Assembly: GCA_017624795.1 (NCBI GenBank)
Contig: JAGAMJ010000148.1
Span: forward strand, 1-6,416
DNA from: Clostridia bacterium
Lineage (GTDB): Bacteria; Bacillota; Clostridia; Oscillospirales; CAG-272
Reading direction: 5' to 3'
DNA: 6,416 bases
Made by a program: the position numbers and the translations under genes. Shown piece after piece: positions 1 to 4,804 of this stretch. The notes below the pieces were generated by a model. It was not told the origin of the DNA. It was given only the letters and a program-made list of their open reading frames with translations, and searched no databases. Positions within the stretch are counted from its first letter, which is position 1, and the number at the start of each line of letters is the position of its first letter.

Positions 1-2
1 AT

Positions 3-1526
3 GAAGGCAGAGCAAATATTGGCGTCGCATTTTATGGCATAAACGCGTCGCGGGGTGCGAATTCCTTTGCGCTGTCGGGGATCTGCCGTTGGCAATACAT
101 AAAGGGAGATTGGTATGATGCCACCCTGTCGTATGCGGATTTTGTGAGAAAAAAAGCAGATTGGCTCCCCGCGATCGAGGCGGACGGCCGCGCGGATACA
201 CCCAAGCGCTTTAAGGAAGTCCCGTTCTGGGTTTCGGATTATATACCGAACAGTCCTTCTCAAAGGGACAACAGACCGATGAGTTTGAGTGCGGGAAGCG
301 ACCTGTATGATAAAAATTATTGGGTGGATGCGGTCATCGCGCTTCAAAAGGAATTGCAGGTGCCTCTTGCATATCACGTGTATAATTGGCACGAAATTCC
401 ATTCAACATTGAATATCCGCACTTTTTACCCGCCAAGGAGGAATTTATCAAGGGGGCGAAAAAGCTTCGCGAGCACTCCATCTACGTTTTACCGTATATC
501 AATGCGGGCTCGTGGGAAATGCACGATGCGGAAATGGGGCATGCGTGCAATTTCGATAACGTCGGAAAACACGGGGCAGTCATCAACGATGTTGGCGGCT
601 TTTCCATAGAGCACTATCCTCAAACGACCGAAAAGGGAGAAACATCGCTTCTTGCCCATATGTGTCCCTCGTCAAGGGAGTGGCATGCTACGGTGGGCGA
701 CCTTGTGAGAAAGATGGAAAGCACGCTTCCCATTGATGGCGTTTATTTTGACCAGGTCGGTGCAATTCCTGCCTCGCCCTGCTTTAATGATAAACACGGA
801 CATCTTACGGGGGGAGGAAAGCATTGGGCAGAAGGATATCGCATGATGATGGAAAAGATCAATGCGGAAAAGCCGGAGGATAGCTTTTATTTTACCGAGA
901 ATAATGCCGAAAACTTTACCAAGTGCTATGACGGATTTCTTACGTGGATGTGGGTAAGAAACGGTCAGGTTCCCGCGTTTCCTGCGGTCTATGCAGGATA
1001 TGTTGAAATGATCGGACGCTGTACGATAGGGAAGAAGAAAGAGGATTACGATTTCTTTAAGTTCTCATTAGCGGAATCATTACTTTACGGGCAGCAGCTC
1101 GGTTGGTGCAAGGCGGATGTGCTGTACGATAAAAAGCGGATGCCATTTTTGAAGGAGCTGGTAAGACTGAGGAGCTTTTATACCGAGCTGTTTCATTGCT
1201 CCGATCTGATGCGCCCGCCCAAGATAAGTAGCTCTATATTACCTAAAATCACAGCGCCTGCTCTTTCCTTCAAGGAAGATGTGATCATGGAGCAGATCTT
1301 GGCGGGAGCGTGGAGATACCGCGACAAAGAAAAGCTGGTTATCTTTTGCATCAATATTGCAGAGGAAGAGGGGGAATATATTTTAAGCTTCTCCGCAAAA
1401 GAATATGGGCTTGATGAATATGAGCTTCCTAAGGATTTCGTTATAGATGGTGACGTGTGCAGAATATCGGGCAAGCTTGGTGCCGAGAGCTTTAAGGTAT
1501 GGGAGCTTAAAAGAAAGCAGAAATAA
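3..1526 (+). CDS. DUF6259-like putative glycoside hydrolase, C-terminal part (5' end outside window)
   Basis: The frame is open from the first bases to the TAA at 1524-1526, so about 507 residues of a longer protein are visible. A GTG at 144 is only an internal Val codon: the translation before it is protein-like (e.g. GVAFYGINASRG, then GDWYDA at visible residues 35-40), and no ribosome binding site precedes it. The GDWYDA segment, the following Trp-rich stretch and the later barrel-like strands recall DUF6259 proteins, which are thought to be TIM-barrel glycoside hydrolases. This assignment is by recall, not by search. GVYFDQ (Asp at visible residue 250, codon 750-752) and FTENNAE (Glu at 299, codon 897-899) lie at strand ends where acidic catalytic residues would be expected; their role is inference. 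From about residue 415 on, the sequence looks like a beta-sandwich (VIFCINIAEEEGEYILSF). Whether there is a signal peptide cannot be seen. The likely role is cleavage of a complex glycan; the substrate is unknown. Confidence 0.7.
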   Translation, partial: EGRANIGVAFYGINASRGANSFALSGICRWQYIKGDWYDATLSYADFVRKKADWLPAIEADGRADTPKRFKEVPFWVSDYIPNSPSQRDNRPMSLSAGSDLYDKNYWVDAVIALQKELQVPLAYHVYNWHEIPFNIEYPHFLPAKEEFIKGAKKLREHSIYVLPYINAGSWEMHDAEMGHACNFDNVGKHGAVINDVGGFSIEHYPQTTEKGETSLLAHMCPSSREWHATVGDLVRKMESTLPIDGVYFDQVGAIPASPCFNDKHGHLTGGGKHWAEGYRMMMEKINAEKPEDSFYFTENNAENFTKCYDGFLTWMWVRNGQVPAFPAVYAGYVEMIGRCTIGKKKEDYDFFKFSLAESLLYGQQLGWCKADVLYDKKRMPFLKELVRLRSFYTELFHCSDLMRPPKISSSILPKITAPALSFKEDVIMEQILAGAWRYRDKEKLVIFCINIAEEEGEYILSFSAKEYGLDEYELPKDFVIDGDVCRISGKLGAESFKVWELKRKQK

Positions 1527-1529
1527 ACC

Positions 1530-1551
1530 GTAAGAGGACTTGAACTCTCCA
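1530..1551 (-). repeat. Degraded tRNA-Leu T-arm fragment
   Basis: This 22-nt stretch matches 1860-1880 of the intact tRNA-Leu gene at 21 positions plus one inserted base: 16 identical bases (1530-1545 = 1860-1875), an extra T at 1546, then CTCCA in both. Read on the minus strand it covers the T stem, the TTCAAGT loop and the first bases of the 3' acceptor strand. The insertion breaks the T-stem pairing and the CCA end is missing, so it cannot be a working tRNA. It begins 3 nt after the stop codon of the upstream gene. It is either a relic of a tRNA duplication or of integration at the tRNA 3' end. Confidence 0.75.
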
Positions 1552-1800
1552 AAACGCACGCGAGGCGCGTGCTGCAAGAGCCAATGAATCGCATAAGAAA
1601 AGCAAAACGGCGCATAGTGGACTTTCTCCTCCAACCACGTGGCGTGTCGCCACGTCAAGAGTGTTTCTTGCAGGCTGAACGCCTGCACTTTGCGCCTTCT
1701 CGCGTGGAGCTTTCCACGCCAAAAGGGTGTAAACGGTATAAAAATTACCCCTTTTTGTCAAATCGCGCGCAAAGACGAAAACTCGGTATTGCTTCGCGAT
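1552..1800. other. Gene-free, hairpin-rich spacer
   Basis: No convincing protein gene lies here; the short frames on either strand lack ribosome binding sites and recognisable domains. What is visible is a run of short perfect inverted repeats: 1556-1562/1566-1572 (7 bp, 3-nt loop), 1637-1644/1648-1655 (8 bp, 3-nt loop), 1669-1675/1681-1687 (7 bp, 5-nt loop) and 1702-1708/1713-1719 (7 bp, 4-nt loop), followed by an A-rich/T-rich stem at 1721-1757. The stems differ in sequence, so this is not a simple tandem repeat. It could be an intergenic repeat element, a structured RNA, or the remains of duplicated tRNA or terminator sequence. There is no compensatory evidence for a specific RNA family. 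Confidence 0.5.
1721..1757 (+). terminator. Possible rho-independent terminator
   Basis: AAAAGGG-(T)-GTAA at 1721-1732 pairs with TTACCCCTTTT in 1746-1756, giving an 11-bp stem with one bulged T and an AT-rich loop. The 3' strand runs into a T tract (1752-1756). The stem is A/T-flanked like many Clostridia terminators. It lies about 195 nt after the stop of the DUF6259-like gene, so it could end that transcript. There is little U tract beyond the stem itself, so the assignment is moderate. Confidence 0.4.
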
Positions 1801-1866
1801 CTCTTACCCGCACCAACACAAAAGGGACGGCAATCGCCGTCCCTTTTGTGTTGGTGCGGGTAAGAG
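1801..1866. repeat. Perfect 31-bp inverted repeat containing the tRNA-Leu 3' end
   Basis: The arms 1801-1831 and 1836-1866 are exact reverse complements separated by a 4-nt loop (1832-1835). The inner 16 bp are an ordinary terminator stem. The outer 15 bp of the right arm are the last bases of the tRNA-Leu gene including CCA, so the left arm carries an inverted copy of the tRNA 3' end (positions 1801-1815). Pairing stops abruptly beyond 1801/1866, so the copy is limited to the 3' end of the tRNA. A terminator alone does not need the outer pairs. Confidence 0.9.
1816..1851 (-). terminator. Rho-independent terminator of tRNA-Leu
   Basis: Immediately after the encoded CCA on the minus strand comes a 16-bp perfect stem (1836-1851 with 1816-1831) with a 4-nt loop. 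Its core is AAAAGGGACGGC paired with GCCGTCCCTTTT. The T run on the descending arm is typical of intrinsic terminators, and the A run on the other side would let it also work in the + direction. It starts directly at the tRNA 3' end, so the primary transcript would need only short 3' trimming. Confidence 0.85.
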
Positions 1867-1938
1867 GACTTGAACCTCCACGAAGTTGCCCCCACTAGAA
1901 CCTGAATCTAGCGCGTCTGCCAATTCCGCCATACCCGC
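1852..1938 (-). tRNA. tRNA-Leu (anticodon CAG)
   Basis: This is an 87-nt class II tRNA with a perfect 7-bp acceptor stem (GCGGGTA with TACCCGC), discriminator A and encoded CCA (1852-1854). The anticodon stem CTAGA/TCTAG encloses the loop TTCAGGT, giving anticodon CAG (complement at 1902-1904), which decodes CUG. The long variable arm and the TTCAAGT T-loop fit the leucine type. It is a single-gene unit with its own promoter (2012-2040) and terminator (1816-1851), not part of a tRNA cluster within this window. Fragments of this gene recur on both sides in direct and inverted orientation, which is unusual. Confidence 0.96.
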
Positions 1939-1949
1939 GAATGATATGA

Positions 1950-1983
1950 GTGGGTGTGGCGGAATGGGTCCGCGCATACCCGC
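1950..1983. repeat. Quasi-palindrome made of extra copies of the tRNA-Leu 5' end
   Basis: The tRNA leader holds two further copies of the start of the tRNA. On the minus strand, 1975-1983 repeats the first 9 nt of the tRNA (GCGGGTATG) exactly and continues with CGCGGA instead of GCGGA. On the plus strand, 1950-1969 matches the first 20 nt of the tRNA at 16 of 20 positions. Together they form an imperfect hairpin (GGGTGTGGCGGA against TCCGCGCATACCC, with one wobble or mismatch and one bulge). The GCGGGTA in the leader is identical to the 5' acceptor strand and could pair with the tRNA's 3' acceptor strand. Confidence 0.75.
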
Positions 1984-1985
1984 TT

Positions 1986-2005
1986 GTTGCGCTTGAATTC
2001 GCAAC
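1986..2005 (-). other. Hairpin at the predicted 5' end of the tRNA-Leu transcript
   Basis: GTTGCG and CGCAAC form a perfect 6-bp stem with an 8-nt loop. The base of the stem falls at 2005, the position expected for +1 (7 nt past the -10 box), so the primary transcript would start with this stem. A 5'-terminal stem may protect RNA from 5'-dependent decay; that function is inference. Confidence 0.5.
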
Positions 2006-2011
2006 AGTGGT

Positions 2012-2040
2012 ATTATATCACAAAGAGCCCCGCTTGTCAA
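2012..2040 (-). promoter_or_regulatory. Promoter of tRNA-Leu
   Basis: On the minus strand, TTGACA (2035-2040), a 17-nt spacer and TATAAT (2012-2017) form a perfect sigma-A/sigma-70 consensus. Expected transcription start is about G2005, giving a leader of about 67 nt before the mature tRNA that RNase P would remove. Confidence 0.9.
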
Positions 2041-2124
2041 TAGCATTTTTGAAAAAATATTGATGAAAAAACAATGAATTTTCACTTGCATTTCGTGGCG
2101 TGCGCTGCGCTTCAAAAAGGCAAG

Positions 2125-2172
2125 AAAACCGCCTGTGCGGTCGCGAAAAGTGCGATACGCACAGGCGGTTTT
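2125..2172 (-). terminator. Rho-independent terminator of typA
   Basis: Arms 2125-2139 and 2158-2172 pair perfectly over 15 bp (AAAACCGCCTGTGCG and its complement). A small inner stem (2141-2144 with 2152-2155) closes part of the loop. On the minus strand the stem ends in TTTT followed by further T-rich sequence. It starts 11 nt after the typA stop codon. The A run on the other side makes it potentially bidirectional. Confidence 0.9.
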
Positions 2173-2183
2173 GCGTATTTTCG

Positions 2184-4022
2184 TTATTTTTGCTGCATCG
2201 CGCGGCGGATACGCATGGTTTCCTTCATGCGAAGCTCGGTGTTCAAGATCTTCTTGCGCAGACGGATCGACTTGGGGGTGACCTCGATCAGCTCGTCATC
2301 GGTGATGAACTCGATCGCCTCCTCCAACGAGAAGATCACAGGGGGCGTCAGCAGCAGCTTTTCGTCCGCACCCTTGGAGCGGATCGCGGTCAGCTTCTTT
2401 TCGTCGCAGGGATTTAGTGCGATATCGTCGTTCTTGGGATTTTCACCCACGATCATACCCTCGTAGACCTCGGTCTGGGGCCCCACGAACATATTGCCGC
2501 GTTCCTGACAGTGGAACAGCCCGTAACGGGTGGTCACACCCGCCTTGGATGCCACAAGCGCGCCCGTAAAGCGCATCGGGATCTCGCCACGATAGGGCTG
2601 ATAGCTGTCAAAAATGGTGTTGATCACGCCCTCGCCGTGGGTGGCGGTCATGAACTCGGAGCGGTAGCCAATGAGGCAGCGAGAGGGGATCAGATACTCA
2701 ATGCGGGTACGGTCGCCGACGGGATTCATTTCCAAAAGATCCCCCTTGCGTTGACCGAGCTTTTCGACAACGGGGCCTACAAATTCCATCGGAACGTCCA
2801 AAAGCACCTTCTCCATTGGCTCGCATTTCACGCCGTCGATCTCCTTAAACAGCACACGGGGATTGGAGCAGCAAAGCTCGTAGCCCTCGCGGCGCATATT
2901 CTCGATCAGGATCGAAAGGTGCATCTCGCCGCGTCCTGCCACCTGGAACTCGTCCGTCGTTTCGCCGTCCGAAACGCGCAAGGACATATCGCGCAGCGTT
3001 TCGCGGTAAAGACGCTCGCGAAGCTGACGGGAGGTCACGAACTTGCCCTCCTTGCCCGCAAGCGGGCTGGTATTCACGGCAAAGGTCATTTCCATGGTGG
3101 GCTCGCTGACCTTCACGAACTCCAAGGGCTCGGGGCAGGTGGTAGAGGTCACGGTATCACCGATGGTGATATCGCCCGCGCCCGAAAAGCACACGATGTC
3201 GCCCATTTTTGCGCTTTCCACGGGCACGCGGGTAAGACCGTCGATCTGATAGATCGACACGATCTTGGTGAGCTTAGGCGCTTCGGTGGAGTGATAGTTG
3301 CAGATCATCGCGCTTTGGTTTTGCTTTAATACGCCGCGCTCAATGCGTCCGATGCCGATGCGTCCCACGTAATCGTTATAGTCAATGGAGGAAACGAGAA
3401 GCTGAAGCTCGCCGTCCTCGTCGCCCTCGGGCGCGGGAATGTAATCAAGAATGGTATCAAAAATGGGGGTGAGGTCCACGCCCTCCTCATCTGCCGAGCG
3501 CGACGCAGTGCCCGCGCGCCCTGAGCAGTAGAGCATGGGGCTATCCAGCTGCTCGTCGGTGGCATTGAGATCCATCAAAAGCTCCAAGATCTCGTCCTCG
3601 ACCTCGCCAAGACGGGCATCGGGCTTGTCGATCTTGTTGATCACCACGATCACGCGGTGATTGAGTTCCAGCGCCTTTTGCAAAACGAAGCGCGTCTGGG
3701 GCATGGGGCCCTCGGCGGCGTCGACCAAAAGGATAACGCCGTTAACCATTTTCAGAATACGCTCCACCTCGCCGCCAAAGTCGGCGTGTCCGGGGGTGTC
3801 AACGATATTGATCTTCACGTCCTTGTAGTGAACAGCGGTGTTCTTCGCAAGGATGGTGATGCCTCTTTCCTTTTCGATGTCGCCCGAGTCCATTACACGG
3901 GTGACGGTTTCCTGATTTTCGCGGTAGATGCCGCCTTGTTTGAGCAGCTGATCCACCAGGGTGGTCTTGCCGTGGTCAACGTGCGCGATGATGGCAACGT
4001 TGCGCAGATCCTCTCTTATCAT
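2184..4022 (-). CDS. typA: Ribosome-associated translational GTPase TypA/BipA
   Basis: This is a 612-residue protein of normal TypA length (E. coli BipA is about 607). It is an EF-G-like GTPase that binds the 70S ribosome and assists late 50S assembly and stress or cold adaptation. Visible motifs: G1 AHVDHGKT (13-20), G2 region ERGITI (52-57), G3 DTPGH (75-79), G4 NKID (129-132) and a G5-like SGRAG (167-171). An EF-Tu domain II follows (~205-295), then an EF-G domain III-like part (~305-385), a domain V-like part (~400-475) and the TypA-specific C-terminal domain (~480-595). The EF-G domain IV is absent, as expected for TypA. The ATG at 4022 is supported by a TGAGG ribosome binding site 7 nt upstream and by the N-terminus aligning with the family (MIREDLRNVAIIAHVDHGKTT). 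It is a single-gene unit with its own promoter (4067-4095) and terminator (2125-2172). All GTPase motifs are intact. Confidence 0.98.
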   Translation of the reverse strand: MIREDLRNVAIIAHVDHGKTTLVDQLLKQGGIYRENQETVTRVMDSGDIEKERGITILAKNTAVHYKDVKINIVDTPGHADFGGEVERILKMVNGVILLVDAAEGPMPQTRFVLQKALELNHRVIVVINKIDKPDARLGEVEDEILELLMDLNATDEQLDSPMLYCSGRAGTASRSADEEGVDLTPIFDTILDYIPAPEGDEDGELQLLVSSIDYNDYVGRIGIGRIERGVLKQNQSAMICNYHSTEAPKLTKIVSIYQIDGLTRVPVESAKMGDIVCFSGAGDITIGDTVTSTTCPEPLEFVKVSEPTMEMTFAVNTSPLAGKEGKFVTSRQLRERLYRETLRDMSLRVSDGETTDEFQVAGRGEMHLSILIENMRREGYELCCSNPRVLFKEIDGVKCEPMEKVLLDVPMEFVGPVVEKLGQRKGDLLEMNPVGDRTRIEYLIPSRCLIGYRSEFMTATHGEGVINTIFDSYQPYRGEIPMRFTGALVASKAGVTTRYGLFHCQERGNMFVGPQTEVYEGMIVGENPKNDDIALNPCDEKKLTAIRSKGADEKLLLTPPVIFSLEEAIEFITDDELIEVTPKSIRLRKKILNTELRMKETMRIRRAMQQK

Positions 4023-4066
4023 ATTTTTACCTCACATTTTTAAGCTATCAATAACACAACTCAAAT

Positions 4067-4095
4067 AGTATATCACTTTTTTGTCGATTTGCCAA
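4067..4095 (-). promoter_or_regulatory. Promoter of typA
   Basis: On the minus strand, TTGGCA (4090-4095), a 17-nt spacer and TATACT (4067-4072) match the sigma-A consensus at 10 of 12 positions. The predicted start near 4060 gives a 5' UTR of about 38 nt. No operator-like repeat or riboswitch fold is evident within it. Confidence 0.75.
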
Positions 4096-4166
4096 TAGGA
4101 AGAGCGACGATTTTTGAAAAAACATTGCACGTTTTGTTGTGGCGTTTGACAAAAAAGCGAATCAAT

Positions 4167-4224
4167 GAAAATAAAAGGGAATTAAAATAGTATGGCAGCA
4201 GACTGATTTTTAGCTTTTATTTTC
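4167..4224. repeat. 11-bp AT-rich inverted repeat across the end of the leftward XRE gene
   Basis: GAAAATAAAAG (4167-4177) is the exact reverse complement of CTTTTATTTTC (4214-4224), separated by 36 nt. The right arm includes the last codons of the leftward XRE gene. It could form a weak transcript end for that gene, which has no other terminator, but the stem has only two G/C pairs and a large loop. Confidence 0.3.
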
Positions 4225-4413
4225 GCGTTCGAAAATATAATCAATCGAAACGCCGTAATAGTCAGCTAATTTGACAAGATGCTCTAATGGGATATTTTGA
4301 AAGCCGCGTTCATATCTGGAATAGACAGTTTGCTGAATACCCAACATCGAAGCAATATCTTCTTGTTTTAAGTCGTGATCCTCACGCAAATCGCGCAATC
4401 TTTTCAAATACAT
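4210..4413 (-). CDS. Small XRE-family HTH transcriptional regulator (leftward)
   Basis: This is a 67-residue single-domain Cro/C1-type DNA-binding protein. The HTH covers about residues 3-62: LKRLRDLREDHDLKQEDIAS, then the recognition-helix region (IQQTVYSRYERG, 26-37), then the family-typical PLEHLVKLADYYGVSIDYI (42-60). The start is placed at 4413, not at the in-frame ATG at 4455, because GGAGG (4419-4423) sits 5 nt upstream and the HTH aligns from here; the longer version would read through operator O1. There is no extra domain, so it probably acts as a dimeric repressor. It is transcribed away from a second XRE gene starting 101 bp to the right, and the spacer carries two matching operators. 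O1 lies just upstream of its ribosome binding site, suggesting autorepression. Its own promoter is not clear. The gene is AT-richer than the neighbouring housekeeping genes, consistent with horizontal acquisition. Confidence 0.88.
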   Translation of the reverse strand: MYLKRLRDLREDHDLKQEDIASMLGIQQTVYSRYERGFQNIPLEHLVKLADYYGVSIDYIFERENKS

Positions 4414-4424
4414 AAATGCCTCCG

Positions 4425-4442
4425 TAGTACATGATGGTACTA
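4425..4442. promoter_or_regulatory. Operator O1 for an XRE regulator
   Basis: TAGTAC-N6-GTACTA is an 18-bp perfect inverted repeat that ends exactly one base before the -35 box of the rightward promoter (positions -53 to -36). It also lies between any leftward promoter and the start of the leftward XRE gene, directly beyond its ribosome binding site. The same pattern recurs at O2. That one of the two flanking XRE proteins binds it is inference. Confidence 0.75.
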
Positions 4443-4471
4443 TTGACAATAACACAAAAAAGCGATATAAT
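4443..4471 (+). promoter_or_regulatory. Promoter of the rightward XRE gene
   Basis: TTGACA (4443-4448), a 17-nt spacer and TATAAT (4466-4471) form a perfect sigma-A consensus. The predicted start is A4478, giving a 37-nt leader. The promoter is flanked directly by O1 on the upstream side and by O2 from +2, so a strong unrepressed promoter under tight repression is likely. Confidence 0.9.
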
Positions 4472-4478
4472 ACAAATA

Positions 4479-4496
4479 TAGTACCGAAGAGTACTG
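4479..4496. promoter_or_regulatory. Operator O2 for an XRE regulator
   Basis: TAGTAC-N6-GTACTG has the same half-sites and the same 6-bp spacer as O1 with one outer mismatch. Centre-to-centre distance to O1 is 54 bp, about five helical turns, which would put both dimers on the same face of the DNA. It covers +2 to +19 of the predicted transcript, a classical repressor position. Confidence 0.72.
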
Positions 4497-4514
4497 CAAT
4501 GAAAGGGGAAAAGT

Positions 4515-4784
4515 ATGAAAATTGAAATCAAAGAAGAAGTTTTTGCATTTTGTCAAAACGTAAAGCGATTAAGAAGCAGATACTGCTTGTCGCAAGAAGA
4601 GATGGCAGATAAATTAAAAATATCCAAAAGGGAACTTGAAGAGATTGAATGTAGCTTCATACCAAATTCTGTTACAGTAGAATTGCTATTTCAAATTCAA
4701 AAGAGTTTTGCGATTTGTCCTCAAAAACTGTTTGAAAATTTTGAAAAGGAAAAGCGCCCATCAAATGATGAACGCTTTTTGTAA
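4515..4784 (+). CDS. Small XRE-family HTH protein (rightward)
   Basis: This 89-residue protein has a Cro/C1-type HTH at about residues 13-75. VKRLRSRYCLSQEEMADKLKI (16-36) contains the canonical LSQEEMA helix-2 motif. KRELEEIE follows, and then the fourth and fifth helices around ELLFQIQKSFAICPQKLFENF. The recognition helix (SKRELEEIECS) is more acidic than usual for DNA binding, so it may bind weakly or act by pairing with the other XRE protein. The start at 4515 is supported by AAAGGGG at 4502-4508, 6 nt upstream. It is expressed from the perfect promoter at 4443-4471, between two operators. The last codons (KEKRPSNDERFL) double as a terminator hairpin. No toxin, integrase or phage gene follows; the next gene is convergent. 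What it regulates is not visible. Confidence 0.82.
   Translation: MKIEIKEEVFAFCQNVKRLRSRYCLSQEEMADKLKISKRELEEIECSFIPNSVTVELLFQIQKSFAICPQKLFENFEKEKRPSNDERFL
4750..4780. terminator. Bidirectional terminator overlapping the end of the rightward XRE gene
   Basis: AAAAGCG (4750-4756) pairs with CGCTTTT (4773-4779), and inside it CATC pairs with GATG around an AAAT loop. A T run follows at 4776-4780. On the minus strand the same hairpin ends in CGCTTTT and follows the topoisomerase stop by 25 nt. It therefore serves both convergent genes, and lies wholly within the coding sequence of the XRE gene, ending 2 nt before its stop codon. Confidence 0.75.
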
Positions 4785-4804
4785 AAAATTAAGTTGAAAA
4801 TGTG

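Noticed and set aside
144..146. GTG as the start codon of the DUF6259-like gene
   Set aside because: The frame is open and protein-like from position 3, and there is no ribosome binding site before 144; it is an internal Val.
1193..1761. Overlapping minus-strand frames of 84, 101 and 140 residues
   Set aside because: They lie antisense to the DUF6259-like gene or in the hairpin spacer, have no ribosome binding site and no recognisable domain.
1530..1880. A complete genomic island flanked by tRNA att sites
   Set aside because: Only about 330 bp lie between the two copies, with no integrase or other gene; at most a scar.
1569..1898. 109-residue reading frame on the + strand
   Set aside because: It runs through hairpins, the terminator palindrome and the antisense of tRNA-Leu; its end (VRVRGLEPPRS) is the usual spurious translation of a tRNA gene.
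2511..3329. 272-residue + strand frame antisense to typA
   Set aside because: It is a shadow of the GC-rich third codon positions of typA, with no recognisable domain and low-complexity His/Ala/Gly content.
4146..4151. TTGACA in the spacer right of typA as a + strand promoter
   Set aside because: No acceptable -10 box lies 16-18 nt downstream (AAATAA) and no + strand gene follows in that spacer.
4414..4455. N-terminal extension of the leftward XRE protein from the ATG at 4455
   Set aside because: It would read through operator O1 and lacks a ribosome binding site; GGAGG at 4419-4423 fits the start at 4413.
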